Shown here in pieces: positions 7,737 to 15,669 of a DNA stretch of 48,805 nt. The translations under genes were made by a program, and so were the position numbers. Location: assembly GCF_000429825.1 (NCBI RefSeq), contig NZ_KE386964.1:1-48805 (forward strand). Reading direction: 5' to 3'. The notes under the pieces were generated by a model that did no database searches, was not told the DNA's origin, and worked only from the letters and a program-made list of their open reading frames with translations. This DNA is from Cohnella thermotolerans DSM 17683. GTDB lineage: Bacteria > Bacillota > Bacilli > Paenibacillales > Paenibacillaceae. Numbering within the stretch: position 1 is the first letter of the stretch; each line of letters opens with the position of its first letter.

Positions 7737-8837
7737 ATGCTGAGCAAAAACATCGCAGGCCCGAACACGAAGCTGGCCGCGCTGGCGCTGGCGGCCGCGG
7801 TCGTCCTGAGCCTGGCCGGCTGCGGATCGGGAAGCAACAACAAGGCGGCTTCGCCGTCATCGAGCGAATCTTCGGGAGCTTCCGCATCGCCGTCCGCGTC
7901 CCCATCGGGCTCGGCTTCCGGATCGCCGTCGTCTTCATCGGAGACGAAGCTGACGAAAGTGACGCAGGTGACGAACTGGTTCGCGGAACCCGAGCACGGC
8001 GGCCAGTACGCCGCTCTCGCCAAAGGTTTCTACAAGGACGCGGGGCTCGACATGACGATCCAGTCCGGCGGACCGGGCGTCTCCTCGACGCAGATCGTCG
8101 CTTCGGGACAAGCCGAATTCGGCATGGGGCAGGCGGACGAAATCTTGCTGGCCCGGCAGAACGGCATCCCGCTCGTGGCGATCGCGGCGACGTTCCAGAA
8201 GAACCCGCAAGGCATCATGTTCCATAAGGGCAAATTCAAGGATCTGTCCGAGCTGAACGGCCATAAAGTGTATATCGCCAGCGGAGCGTCCTATTGGGAG
8301 TACTTGAAGAAAGCCTACAAGCTGGACAAGGTCGAGGAGCTGAAGTACACGGGCTCGCTCGCCAACTTCGTCGCCGACCCGGATTCCGCCACGCAAATCT
8401 ACGTCACCTCCGAACCGTTCACGATGGAGCAGGAAGGGGTGGACACCGAATACTTCCTCAACTACGATCTCGGCTACAAGCAGTACGGCAACGTTCTCTA
8501 CACGACGGAAGATTATCTGAAGAAGCATCCGGACATCGTCAAAGCCTACGTCGAAGCGTCCGTTAAGGGCTGGGATTACTACAAGGACAATTCGGAAGAG
8601 ATCAACAAGGTTATGCAGGAGAAAAATCCCGACCTGAAGCTCGAAGCGATGGCGTTCGGCGCGAAGGCGCAGGAGCCGCTCGTCTACGGCGGCGACGCCG
8701 AGACGCACGGCGTCGGCTATATGAGCAAGGACATCTGGGAGGGCTTGCAGAAGCAGCTCGTCGATATCGGCCTGCTGAAGAAGGTGGAACCGGTCGACGA
8801 CGTGTTCACGAACGAGTTCCTTCCGGCCAAGTCGTAA
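7737..8837 (+). CDS. Substrate-binding lipoprotein, NMT1/THI5-like (NitT/TauT ABC importer)
   Basis: The 366-residue protein starts with a lipoprotein signal: Lys-rich N-terminus, hydrophobic core, and lipobox LSLAGC with Cys29. A Ser/Ala/Pro-rich low-complexity linker (about 38-68) tethers the binding domain to the membrane surface. The mature part (VTNWFAEPEHGGQYAALAKG, GQAEFGMGQADEILLARQ) is the NMT1/SsuA-like periplasmic-binding fold used for thiamine precursors, sulfonates and similar ligands. It lacks the Cys-rich CCCFC motif of true THI5. It completes the importer with the genes at 3253 and 5417. AAGGGAGGAAG lies just before the ATG at 7737. The 69-bp gap to the preceding amidohydrolase shows no clear promoter. 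The downstream 186 bp contain no convincing gene. Confidence 0.92.
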   Translation: MLSKNIAGPNTKLAALALAAAVVLSLAGCGSGSNNKAASPSSSESSGASASPSASPSGSASGSPSSSSETKLTKVTQVTNWFAEPEHGGQYAALAKGFYKDAGLDMTIQSGGPGVSSTQIVASGQAEFGMGQADEILLARQNGIPLVAIAATFQKNPQGIMFHKGKFKDLSELNGHKVYIASGASYWEYLKKAYKLDKVEELKYTGSLANFVADPDSATQIYVTSEPFTMEQEGVDTEYFLNYDLGYKQYGNVLYTTEDYLKKHPDIVKAYVEASVKGWDYYKDNSEEINKVMQEKNPDLKLEAMAFGAKAQEPLVYGGDAETHGVGYMSKDIWEGLQKQLVDIGLLKKVEPVDDVFTNEFLPAKS

Positions 8838-9023
8838 GCTGGTTGTCATGCAGGCTGGGCCGGTGAAGCGGGCGGCAAGAACGGTCGCGCGGCGTTCGGG
8901 CGGTCAGGAAGGCGTGCGAGGGGAGTCCGGTTCCCGGTTGCGGATCGGCCGATCGTGCATTTGGAAAGGGGCCGCGAGCGCGTTCGCGTCGTGGTCCTGC
9001 ATTTTTCGCGGGGAGGAATGGGG

Positions 9024-9719
9024 ATGGCGAACGTCCTGGTCGTCTATTTCAGCGCTTACGGACATGTTCACCGCATGGCGGAGGCGGCCGCGAAGGGAGC
9101 TGCGGAGGCGGGGCACACGGCCCGCATCGTGCGTATTCCCGAATTTCGGTCGCCCGACAACGTCACGGCGCTGCTCGACCATCCGAGCCGGCGGAGGGAA
9201 GGGCGTGACGAAGGGCTGTCCGGCGCTTTCCGGGTGGGCGCGCGTTGGGAGAAATATGAAGCTTCCCAACGGGAGCAAGCGGGCGTTCCGGAGGCGACGG
9301 CGGACGATCTTCGGTGGGCGGACGGAATCGTGTGGGGCTACCCGACTTACTACGGCTCGATGCCGGCCCAGGTCAAGTCGTTCCTCGACCTGTCGGGAAG
9401 CTTATGCACGAGCGGGGAGCTCGAAGGCAAGCCGACCGGCGTCATGACGAGCGCGGGCTCGATCCATACCGGCCACGAAGCGGCGATTCTGACCGCCATC
9501 GTGCCGCTGCTGCATTTCGGCCTGATCTTCGTCGGGCTTCCTTATTCGCAAAATCCGGAATATTTGACGGCGGACCCGATCGGCGGCTCGCCTTACGGAC
9601 CGTCGACGCTGGCGGGACCGGACAGTTCCCGGACGCCGGACGAGCGCGAGCTGACGATGGCCGGCCGGTTGGGAGCCCGGGTCGGGCGATTCGCCGAAGC
9701 AACCAAGGGCATTAAATAA
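9024..9719 (+). CDS. WrbA-like flavodoxin-fold NAD(P)H:quinone oxidoreductase
   Basis: The 231-residue product has the flavodoxin FMN-binding opening VLVVYFSAYGHVHRMAEAAA, the loop GYPTYYGSMPAQVKSFLD, and the WrbA end region (TSAGSIHTGHEAAILT, then GGSPYGPSTLAGPDSSRTPDERE). WrbA-type enzymes bind FMN and reduce quinones by two electrons. I chose the ATG at 9024 because GGGGAGGA ends seven bases upstream. In-frame ATGs at 8955 and 9018 are possible but add residues unlike the family. It is seventh in the operon, directly followed by the CodA-like gene (one base between stop and ATG). A plausible job is to re-reduce or detoxify a quinone-type product, or to act with the FAD-linked oxidase (inference). 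Confidence 0.82.
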   Translation: MANVLVVYFSAYGHVHRMAEAAAKGAAEAGHTARIVRIPEFRSPDNVTALLDHPSRRREGRDEGLSGAFRVGARWEKYEASQREQAGVPEATADDLRWADGIVWGYPTYYGSMPAQVKSFLDLSGSLCTSGELEGKPTGVMTSAGSIHTGHEAAILTAIVPLLHFGLIFVGLPYSQNPEYLTADPIGGSPYGPSTLAGPDSSRTPDERELTMAGRLGARVGRFAEATKGIK

Positions 9720-9720
9720 G

Positions 9721-11034
9721 ATGGCGGGGATGACGATGACGAAGCGATATGATCTGATCGTGCGGAATGCCCGCCTGGCGGGACGCGGCGGCGAAGCGGC
9801 CGACATCGGCGTCGTCGGCGGCCTGATCGCCGCGCTGGGGGATTTGTCGGACGCCGGGGCGGCGGACGTGTTCGACGCGGGCGGAAGGCTGCTTCTTCCG
9901 CCGTTTGCGGAGTCGCACGTTCATCTGGACACGACGCTGACGGCGGGCGACCCGGTATGGAACGAGAGCGGAACGCTGGCGGAAGGGATCGCGATCTGGG
10001 GCGCGCGCAAGGCGGGCCTCGCGAAGGAAGACGTGATCGCCCGGGCGGAGCGGACGATTCGGCTTTACATCGGGCACGGCGTTCTGTATTTGCGCGCCAT
10101 GGTCGACATCGGCGATCCGAAGCTGGCCGCGCTGGAGGCGGTGCTGGAGCTCCAGGAACGGTACCGGGACCGGATCGATATGCAGATCGTCGCTTTTCCC
10201 CAGGACGGCATTGCGTCCTCTCCGGACAACGAAGCCCGCATGGCGGAGGCGCTGCGGATGGGAGCGGACGGCGTATCCGCGGTTCCCCATCTGGAGGCGA
10301 CTCGGGAGGAGGGCGTGCTGTCGCTGCGCCAAGCGTTCGCCCTCGCGGAACGGACGGGCGCGTTCGTGCACGTCTTCTGCGACGAGACGGACGACGAATC
10401 GTCCCGATTCCTCGAAGTATGCGCTTCGCTTGCCCTCTCGACCGGCCTGACGTCGCGGGTTGCGGCGGCTCATGCCAACGCGGCCGCTTACTATAACGAG
10501 GCTTATTTTCAGAAAATATTGGGGCTTGTCAAGCGTTCCGGCCTTTCGATCGTCGCCTGCCCGCTGATCAACAGCGTGATGCAAGGGCGCTACGAGGCTT
10601 ATCCGAAGGGGAGGGGAATTACGCGCATCAAGGAGTTCCACCGCGCGGGCGTCAACGTCGCGCTCGCCCACGACGACATTCGCACCCCGTTCTACCCGCT
10701 GGGCACGGGCAATCCGCTCGACGCCGCGCACATGGCCGCGCATCTGGCCCACATGTGCGGGCGCTCGGAGCTGGCCGCCCTGATCGGCATGATTACGGAA
10801 GGCGGCGCCGAAGCGATGCAGCTGGGCGAAGCGTACGGGTACCGGAACGGCGAATTCCGGGCAGGGACGCCCGCTTCGTTCCTGCTGTTCGACGCCGAGG
10901 ACGCCCGCGACCTGATCGGGCGCCGGCCGGCGCCGCGCTACGTCTTCCGGCGCGGACGCGTGGTGGCGGAGACGGTTCCCGCGGTCGCGAGCTTGCGGGA
11001 TGATTGGAGCGCTGAGCGCCTGGAGGAGCTGTAA
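9721..11034 (+). CDS. CodA-like amidohydrolase with a changed metal-ligand position
   Basis: The 437-residue protein closely follows E. coli cytosine deaminase along its length. It has PPFAESHVHLDTTLTAGDP (His66, His68), NESGTLAEGI, an IVAFPQDGI strand, CDETDDESSRF (Glu222), AAAHAN (His251) and HDDIRTPFYPLGT (Asp318). CodA needs two HxH histidines, His214, and Asp313 to hold iron. The residue aligning with His214 is Phe219 here, and a histidine sits two places earlier (His217). The pattern is therefore conserved except for one ligand, so activity on cytosine is uncertain. The ATG at 9721 has a weak ribosome site. An in-frame ATG at 9736, seven bases after GGCGGGG, may be the true start. It is the last gene of the operon, and no terminator was seen before the convergent regulator. 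Confidence 0.82.
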   Translation: MAGMTMTKRYDLIVRNARLAGRGGEAADIGVVGGLIAALGDLSDAGAADVFDAGGRLLLPPFAESHVHLDTTLTAGDPVWNESGTLAEGIAIWGARKAGLAKEDVIARAERTIRLYIGHGVLYLRAMVDIGDPKLAALEAVLELQERYRDRIDMQIVAFPQDGIASSPDNEARMAEALRMGADGVSAVPHLEATREEGVLSLRQAFALAERTGAFVHVFCDETDDESSRFLEVCASLALSTGLTSRVAAAHANAAAYYNEAYFQKILGLVKRSGLSIVACPLINSVMQGRYEAYPKGRGITRIKEFHRAGVNVALAHDDIRTPFYPLGTGNPLDAAHMAAHLAHMCGRSELAALIGMITEGGAEAMQLGEAYGYRNGEFRAGTPASFLLFDAEDARDLIGRRPAPRYVFRRGRVVAETVPAVASLRDDWSAERLEEL

Positions 11035-11082
11035 GCCGCCGATATCGGGTTACGGCCCGCGCCCCCGCAGCCTCTCAGCAAG

Positions 11083-12837
11083 CTACAGCTCCAACTGGAG
11101 CTCCCTTATCTTGTTGTACAACGTGCCGCGCGAGATGCCGAGCAGCTTGGCCGCCGCACTCTTGTTGCCGTCCGTATGGGCCAGCGCCTCGCGGATGAGC
11201 GCCTTTTCTTCTTCCTCCGTATTCCGCGGCTTCCACCATTTGATCGCCCGGTCCGCCTGCCCGGGAGCGCCGGGTTCGAGACTCGGCTGCTCCTTTTGCA
11301 GCTGCGGCGGAAGATGCGAGAGCGTGATCCGCTCTTCGTCGTTCAGAATGAGGCACCGTTCCACGACGCTCATCAGCTCGTGAATGTTGCCCGGCCAGTC
11401 GTAATTGGCGAACGACAGCAGCACCTCGGGAGCGAATTGCGGAATCGGCTTCTGATACTGCAGCGCGAATTGGCGCGCGAACGTCTGGACGAGCGCCGGA
11501 ATGTCCTCCTTCCGCTCCCTTAGCGCCGGCAGCGCGATGGGGATGACGTTGAGCGCGTAGTACAGATCGGACCGGAACTCCTGCCTCCGGGCCATCTCGC
11601 CCAAGTCGCGGCCGGTGCCCGCGATCACCCGGACGCGCACGGGAATCGGCTCGGTTCCGCCGATGCGGCAGACGGTTTGCTCCTGAAGGAAGCGAACCAG
11701 CTTCGTCTGAACGTCGAGCGGCAGGCGGTCGATCTCGCTCAGGTAAATCGTGCCTTGATCCGCTTGTTCCAGCTTCCCCGCGCTTCCTTCCCCTTCCCCC
11801 GAGAACGCCCCTCCCTGATAGCCGAACAGCTCCGCCTCAAGCAATGCTGCGGGAATCGAGCCGCAATGCACCGTCAGGAACGGCCCCGCAGCCCGCGGCC
11901 CGGCCTGATGGATAACTTGGGCGAGCTGATGCTTGCCGACCCCCGGTTCGCCGATGAGCAGAATCGGAATGTCCGTGCCCGCGACTTTCCTCCCGAGCCG
12001 AATGGCGTTGCCGATCAGCGGTCCCTTCCCTTTCACGAAAGCGAAAGGATCGTCCGCACGAGCCCCCTCCTCGAAAAGCGGCGCATGGGCGGTCATCAGC
12101 TCGTCGTTCAGCCGAACGAGCCGGGTGATGTCCTGCTCGGTGGCGATGCCCCCGATAATGCGCCCTTCTCCGTCGAGAACCGGAGAGGCGTTGATGAGGA
12201 CGTGGTTGCCGGGGCGCGGGCGGTGGTACGTATTGCGGATCGTGCGCCCTTCGTCGAGCATTTTGAGCACCATGAGCGCGTCGGGCTGGAAGTGCTCGCC
12301 GATCCGCCGCCCCAGGATGTCCTTCTTGGCGATGCCGTACGTCTCTTCCGCGACGTTATTCCAGCAGATGACGGTGCCGTTGCGGTCGACGACCGTTACC
12401 GCGTCCGTAGCCGTCTCCGCCAGCGTAAAGAAATAGGAAGCGAAACGCTCGCGCTCCCGAAGGGCGAAGGCCGCAATCTCCGCCATGCCGGCGTATCCGG
12501 CGAACGTCCCGTCCTCGGCGCGGAAGACGACCGGCCGCCCAGCGGAGGCGGGAAGCTTCGCGAGCGAGCCGAAGCCGCCGTCCGCCGCTTCCGAATAAGG
12601 GAGGACGACGGACAGAAGGCTCTTGCGATCAGCCAGCAAGACAGCCGCCGCCGAATCCGGGTCCTCCCGGTCGAACAGCCACAGATCGTCGGCGGTAAGC
12701 AAGAAGGCGCGGCCTTCTTCGGCCGGGAGGCAGACGGCGGTTCCTTGCCGCAGAAGGTCGCGAATATCGCGGACCGTAGCGTCTGCAGCGGCAGGATGCA
12801 AAGGCCGGATGATAGGCAAGTGTTCATCGTTGAACAT
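11083..12837 (-). CDS. Sigma-54-dependent PAS/AAA+ transcriptional activator
   Basis: The product is 584 residues from the ATG at 12837, chosen because GAGG stands seven bases upstream. An upstream ATG at 12873 would add twelve residues but has a poorer site. Order of domains: an N-terminal sensor stretch (1-130), a PAS domain (about 133-240; DAVTVVDRNGTVICWN, with GGIATEQDIT), an AAA+ domain (about 268-495; Walker A GEPGVGK, sigma-54 contact loop GAFSGE instead of the usual GAFTGA, EFRSDLYYALNVI, LPALRERKEDIPAL) and a C-terminal Fis-type helix-turn-helix (NKSAAAKLLGISRGTLYNKI). It resembles RocR/AcoR/BkdR-type activators of amino-acid catabolism. It is divergent from the proline-degradation pair, which is its most likely target. 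A palindrome (12950-12966) overlaps its own probable promoter, whose -10 TATAAT is at 12946-12941. Confidence 0.88.
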   Translation of the reverse strand: MFNDEHLPIIRPLHPAAADATVRDIRDLLRQGTAVCLPAEEGRAFLLTADDLWLFDREDPDSAAAVLLADRKSLLSVVLPYSEAADGGFGSLAKLPASAGRPVVFRAEDGTFAGYAGMAEIAAFALRERERFASYFFTLAETATDAVTVVDRNGTVICWNNVAEETYGIAKKDILGRRIGEHFQPDALMVLKMLDEGRTIRNTYHRPRPGNHVLINASPVLDGEGRIIGGIATEQDITRLVRLNDELMTAHAPLFEEGARADDPFAFVKGKGPLIGNAIRLGRKVAGTDIPILLIGEPGVGKHQLAQVIHQAGPRAAGPFLTVHCGSIPAALLEAELFGYQGGAFSGEGEGSAGKLEQADQGTIYLSEIDRLPLDVQTKLVRFLQEQTVCRIGGTEPIPVRVRVIAGTGRDLGEMARRQEFRSDLYYALNVIPIALPALRERKEDIPALVQTFARQFALQYQKPIPQFAPEVLLSFANYDWPGNIHELMSVVERCLILNDEERITLSHLPPQLQKEQPSLEPGAPGQADRAIKWWKPRNTEEEEKALIREALAHTDGNKSAAAKLLGISRGTLYNKIRELQLEL

Positions 12838-12949
12838 AGGCAACCTCGTCGTTTGACAGTCGTGAAGGAACATGTTGACTTCAATTTATCACGAAAAAAA
12901 GAATGGTACAACAAACGGCATGCACAGCATGACGGGGCAAATTATAAGT

Positions 12950-12966
12950 TGTTCAAAATTTGAACA
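12950..12966. promoter_or_regulatory. Perfect 17-bp palindrome between regulator and proline genes
   Basis: TGTTCAAA-A-TTTGAACA is a perfect 8-1-8 inverted repeat. It sits in the spacer of the likely minus-strand promoter of the sigma-54 activator (-10 at 12946-12941), and about 35 bp upstream of the proline-gene -35 box. This is a strong operator candidate, and the binding protein is unknown. Confidence 0.6.
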
Positions 12967-13000
12967 TAAAACAAAGAGGGATGTATAAGTGTAAAATTTA

Positions 13001-13029
13001 TGTACAATTTAAAACGATCCACATATAAT
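13001..13029 (+). promoter_or_regulatory. SigA-type promoter of the proline catabolic genes
   Basis: TGTACA (13001-13006) and a perfect TATAAT (13024-13029) are 17 bp apart. The expected leader to the TTG start at 13092 is about 55 nt. No -24/-12 (TGGCAC-N5-TTGC) element was found in this gap. Confidence 0.6.
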
Positions 13030-13091
13030 TCAAAGTAGAAAGGATGACATTTTTTACAAAATGAACAGCGGATGGGGAGGGGAGAGCCTTC

Positions 13092-14006
13092 TTGGACGTC
13101 CTGTTGCGGAACGCGTTTCAATCGCTCGGGAGAAGCCGCTCCGCCAACAAGCTGGCCCGCAAATACGGCCTTCGCTTCGGCGCCTCCCGGTTCGTGGCCG
13201 GAGAGACGATCCGGCAGGCGATCGAAGCGGTTCGCAAGCTGAACGCTTCGGGGCGAGCCGCGACGCTGGACCATCTGGGCGAGTTCGTCGCGGGAGCGGA
13301 AGAGGCGAACGAATCGGCCGCGATGTGCTTGCGCACGTTGGACGCGATCGAAGAGGCGGGCGTATTCTGCAATCTGTCGCTAAAGCTGACTTCGCTGGGC
13401 CTGGACATCGATCGCGAGGTTTGTTTTCGCAATATTCGTTCTATTCTCGACAGAGCGCGGCAGTACGGCAACTTCGTCCGGATCGACATGGAGGACTACG
13501 CCCATTGCCAGGCGACAATCGACTTGTACCGCGGGCTTCGCCGCTCCTTTGACAATGTCGGCATCGTCATTCAGGCGTACTTGTACCGCTCGGAGCGGGA
13601 CCTTGAGGAGCTTCGCGAGCTTCGGCCCAATCTGCGGTTGGTAAAAGGCGCCTACAAGGAATCGCCCAAGGTCGCCTTCCCGGACAAAAAAGACGTCGAC
13701 GACAATTACCGGAAGCTGGTCCGGATGCAGCTGTTGAGCGGCCAATACGCGGCGGTGGCGACCCACGACGAGCGCTTGGTCGAGTACGCCAAGCAGCTGA
13801 TGGCGGAACACGGCCTGCCGAAGGAGAAGATGGAATTCCAAATGCTGTACGGCATCGCCGACGAACTGCAGCTCCGGCTCGTTCGGGAAGGCTTCAAAGT
13901 GCGCGTCTACGTCCCTTACGGAACCGATTGGTTCGGTTATTTCATGCGGCGCTTGGCGGAACGGCCGGCGAATGCCGGGTTTGTTCTGAAAAATTTGTTC
14001 AAATAG
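13092..14006 (+). CDS. putB: Proline dehydrogenase (monofunctional)
   Basis: The 304-residue FAD enzyme oxidises L-proline to 1-pyrroline-5-carboxylate, the first step of proline use as carbon and nitrogen source. Diagnostic PRODH barrel motifs are present: LDHLGEF near 60, SLKLTSLGLD, FVRIDMEDY, VIQAYLYRSERDL, RLVKGAYKE and VATHDERLVEYA, ending in VYVPYGTDWFGYFMRRLAERPAN. The length fits the Gram-positive monofunctional type (PutB/FadM), not the long bifunctional PutA. The start is a TTG at 13092, behind the purine-rich GGGGAGGGGAG ribosome site. No ATG in frame gives a complete N-terminus. It is co-transcribed with the dehydrogenase gene 33 bp downstream and is driven by the promoter at 13001. 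Confidence 0.93.
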   Translation: MDVLLRNAFQSLGRSRSANKLARKYGLRFGASRFVAGETIRQAIEAVRKLNASGRAATLDHLGEFVAGAEEANESAAMCLRTLDAIEEAGVFCNLSLKLTSLGLDIDREVCFRNIRSILDRARQYGNFVRIDMEDYAHCQATIDLYRGLRRSFDNVGIVIQAYLYRSERDLEELRELRPNLRLVKGAYKESPKVAFPDKKDVDDNYRKLVRMQLLSGQYAAVATHDERLVEYAKQLMAEHGLPKEKMEFQMLYGIADELQLRLVREGFKVRVYVPYGTDWFGYFMRRLAERPANAGFVLKNLFK

Positions 14007-14039
14007 GATGACCCCACCCCACTTCCCAGGAGGTATCCG

Positions 14040-15611
14040 ATGACGATCCCACTGCAAGCGGCAAAGCCGTTCGCGAACGAACCGTTCGTCGATTTCGGTA
14101 TCGAAGAGAACCGGAAGGCGATGGAGGCGGCGATCGCCAAAGTCAAAGCGGAGCTCGGGCGCGAGTATCCGCTCCGGATCGGCGGCAGGCAAGTGATGAC
14201 GGAAGACAAGATCGTGTCCGTCAATCCCGGCGACTTGGGCGAGATCGTCGGACTCGTCAGCAAGGCGGACCGGGCGCTGGCGGAAGAGGCGATGCAGGCC
14301 GCGCTGCGGACGTTCGAGTCATGGAAAAAGGTTCCCGCCGCGGAGCGGGCGCAGTATTTGTTCAAGGCTGCCGAACTGATGCGCAAGCGGAAGCACGATT
14401 TTTCGGCGACGATGATTCTGGAAGCCGGCAAAAATTACGCGGAAGCCGACGCCGACACCGCCGAGGCGATCGATTTCATGGAGTTCTACGGCCGGGAGAT
14501 GATTCGGCTCAGCCGGATTAACGAGACGCTGCCGCTCACGAAGGCGGCGGGCGAAGACAACCGGCTCGAGTATATTCCGCTCGGCGTCGGTATCGTCATT
14601 CCGCCCTGGAACTTCCCGCTCGCCATCTGCGTCGGCATGACGACGGCCGCGATCGTCGCCGGCAACACGGTGCTGCTGAAGCCGGCATCGGCGACGCCCG
14701 TCGTCGCGCACAAGTTCGCCCTGCTGATGGAGGAAGCCGGATTGCCTCCGGGCGTCATCAATTTCATCCCGGGCAGCGGGGCGGAAGTCGGCGATTACTT
14801 GACCTCGCATCCGAAAACCCGGTTCGTCAGCTTCACCGGCTCGAAGGAAGTCGGGCTGCACATCAGCCGGCTGGCCGCCGAGACGGCGCCGGGACAAATC
14901 TGGATCAAACGGCTGGTTGCCGAGATGGGCGGCAAGGACGGCATCGTCGTCGATGAGACGGCCGATCTGGACGCGGCGGCGCAGGCGATCGTCGTGTCGG
15001 CGTTCGGTTACCAGGGACAGAAATGCTCCGCCGGATCGCGCGCCTTCATCGTCGAATCCGTATACGACGAGGTCGTCGCCAAGGTCGTCGAACGGACGAA
15101 GCGGCTTGCGGTCGGATTGCCGGAGAAGAACTTCAGCGTCGGTCCCGTCATCGACCGGAGCGCCTATGAGAAAATTCTGGGCTACATCGAGATCGGGAAG
15201 ACGGAAGGCAAGCTGCTTGCAGGGGGCGGGGCGGCGCCCGGCAACGGCTATTATATCGAGCCGACCGTCTTCGCCGACGTGCCCGGCAAGGCGCGGATCA
15301 TGCAGGAGGAGATTTTCGGACCGGTGCTCGCGATCGGCAAAGCGAAGGACTGGCGGGAAGCGATCGACTTGTACAACGACACGGAATTCGGGCTGACCGG
15401 CTCCTTCTTCTCAACCGACGAGGACCGCATCGCGGAAGCTTCCGACATCATGCATTGCGGCAACCTTTACGTGAACCGCAAGTGCACCGGCGCGCTCGTC
15501 GGCGCCCATCCGTTCGGCGGCTTCAACATGTCCGGAACGGACTCCAAGGCGGGCGGCCGCGATTATTTGCTGCTGTTTACGCAAGCCAAAGCGATCTCCC
15601 GCAAAAAATAA
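14040..15611 (+). CDS. pruA: L-glutamate gamma-semialdehyde (P5C) dehydrogenase
   Basis: The 523-residue aldehyde dehydrogenase converts glutamate semialdehyde to glutamate with NAD+, completing proline breakdown. Its length and N-terminal FANEPFVDFGIEENRKAM segment match the RocA/PutC/PruA subgroup. PPWNFPLAICVGMT and FTGSKEVGLHI are cofactor-binding regions. The general base is in VAEMGGKDGIVVD, and the nucleophile Cys329 is in GQKCSAGSRAF. The C-terminus contains FGGFNMSGTDSKAGGRDYL, where this clade recognises the substrate carboxylate. CCAGGAGG is immediately upstream of the ATG. The gene is followed by a strong hairpin (15618-15661) shared with the convergent carbohydrate operon. Confidence 0.96.
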   Translation: MTIPLQAAKPFANEPFVDFGIEENRKAMEAAIAKVKAELGREYPLRIGGRQVMTEDKIVSVNPGDLGEIVGLVSKADRALAEEAMQAALRTFESWKKVPAAERAQYLFKAAELMRKRKHDFSATMILEAGKNYAEADADTAEAIDFMEFYGREMIRLSRINETLPLTKAAGEDNRLEYIPLGVGIVIPPWNFPLAICVGMTTAAIVAGNTVLLKPASATPVVAHKFALLMEEAGLPPGVINFIPGSGAEVGDYLTSHPKTRFVSFTGSKEVGLHISRLAAETAPGQIWIKRLVAEMGGKDGIVVDETADLDAAAQAIVVSAFGYQGQKCSAGSRAFIVESVYDEVVAKVVERTKRLAVGLPEKNFSVGPVIDRSAYEKILGYIEIGKTEGKLLAGGGAAPGNGYYIEPTVFADVPGKARIMQEEIFGPVLAIGKAKDWREAIDLYNDTEFGLTGSFFSTDEDRIAEASDIMHCGNLYVNRKCTGALVGAHPFGGFNMSGTDSKAGGRDYLLLFTQAKAISRKK

Positions 15612-15617
15612 TAAAAG

Positions 15618-15661
15618 CAGCCCCGCAAGCGGCGGCATTCGCCTGCCGCCCCGCGGGGCTG
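15618..15661. terminator. Bidirectional terminator hairpin between converging operons
   Basis: CAGCCCCGC (15618-15626) pairs perfectly with GCGGGGCTG (15653-15661), with a further GCGGC/GCCGC stem inside. On the minus strand the stem is followed by a T-rich run (complement of 15602-15617), so it best terminates the carbohydrate operon. It also closes the proline operon. Confidence 0.75.
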
Positions 15662-15669
15662 TCTTGACG

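Noticed and set aside
13093..13110. TGG-N10-TTGC match resembling a -24/-12 promoter
   Set aside because: It lies within the first codons of proline dehydrogenase, so it cannot drive that gene from the mapped start. It is probably chance.
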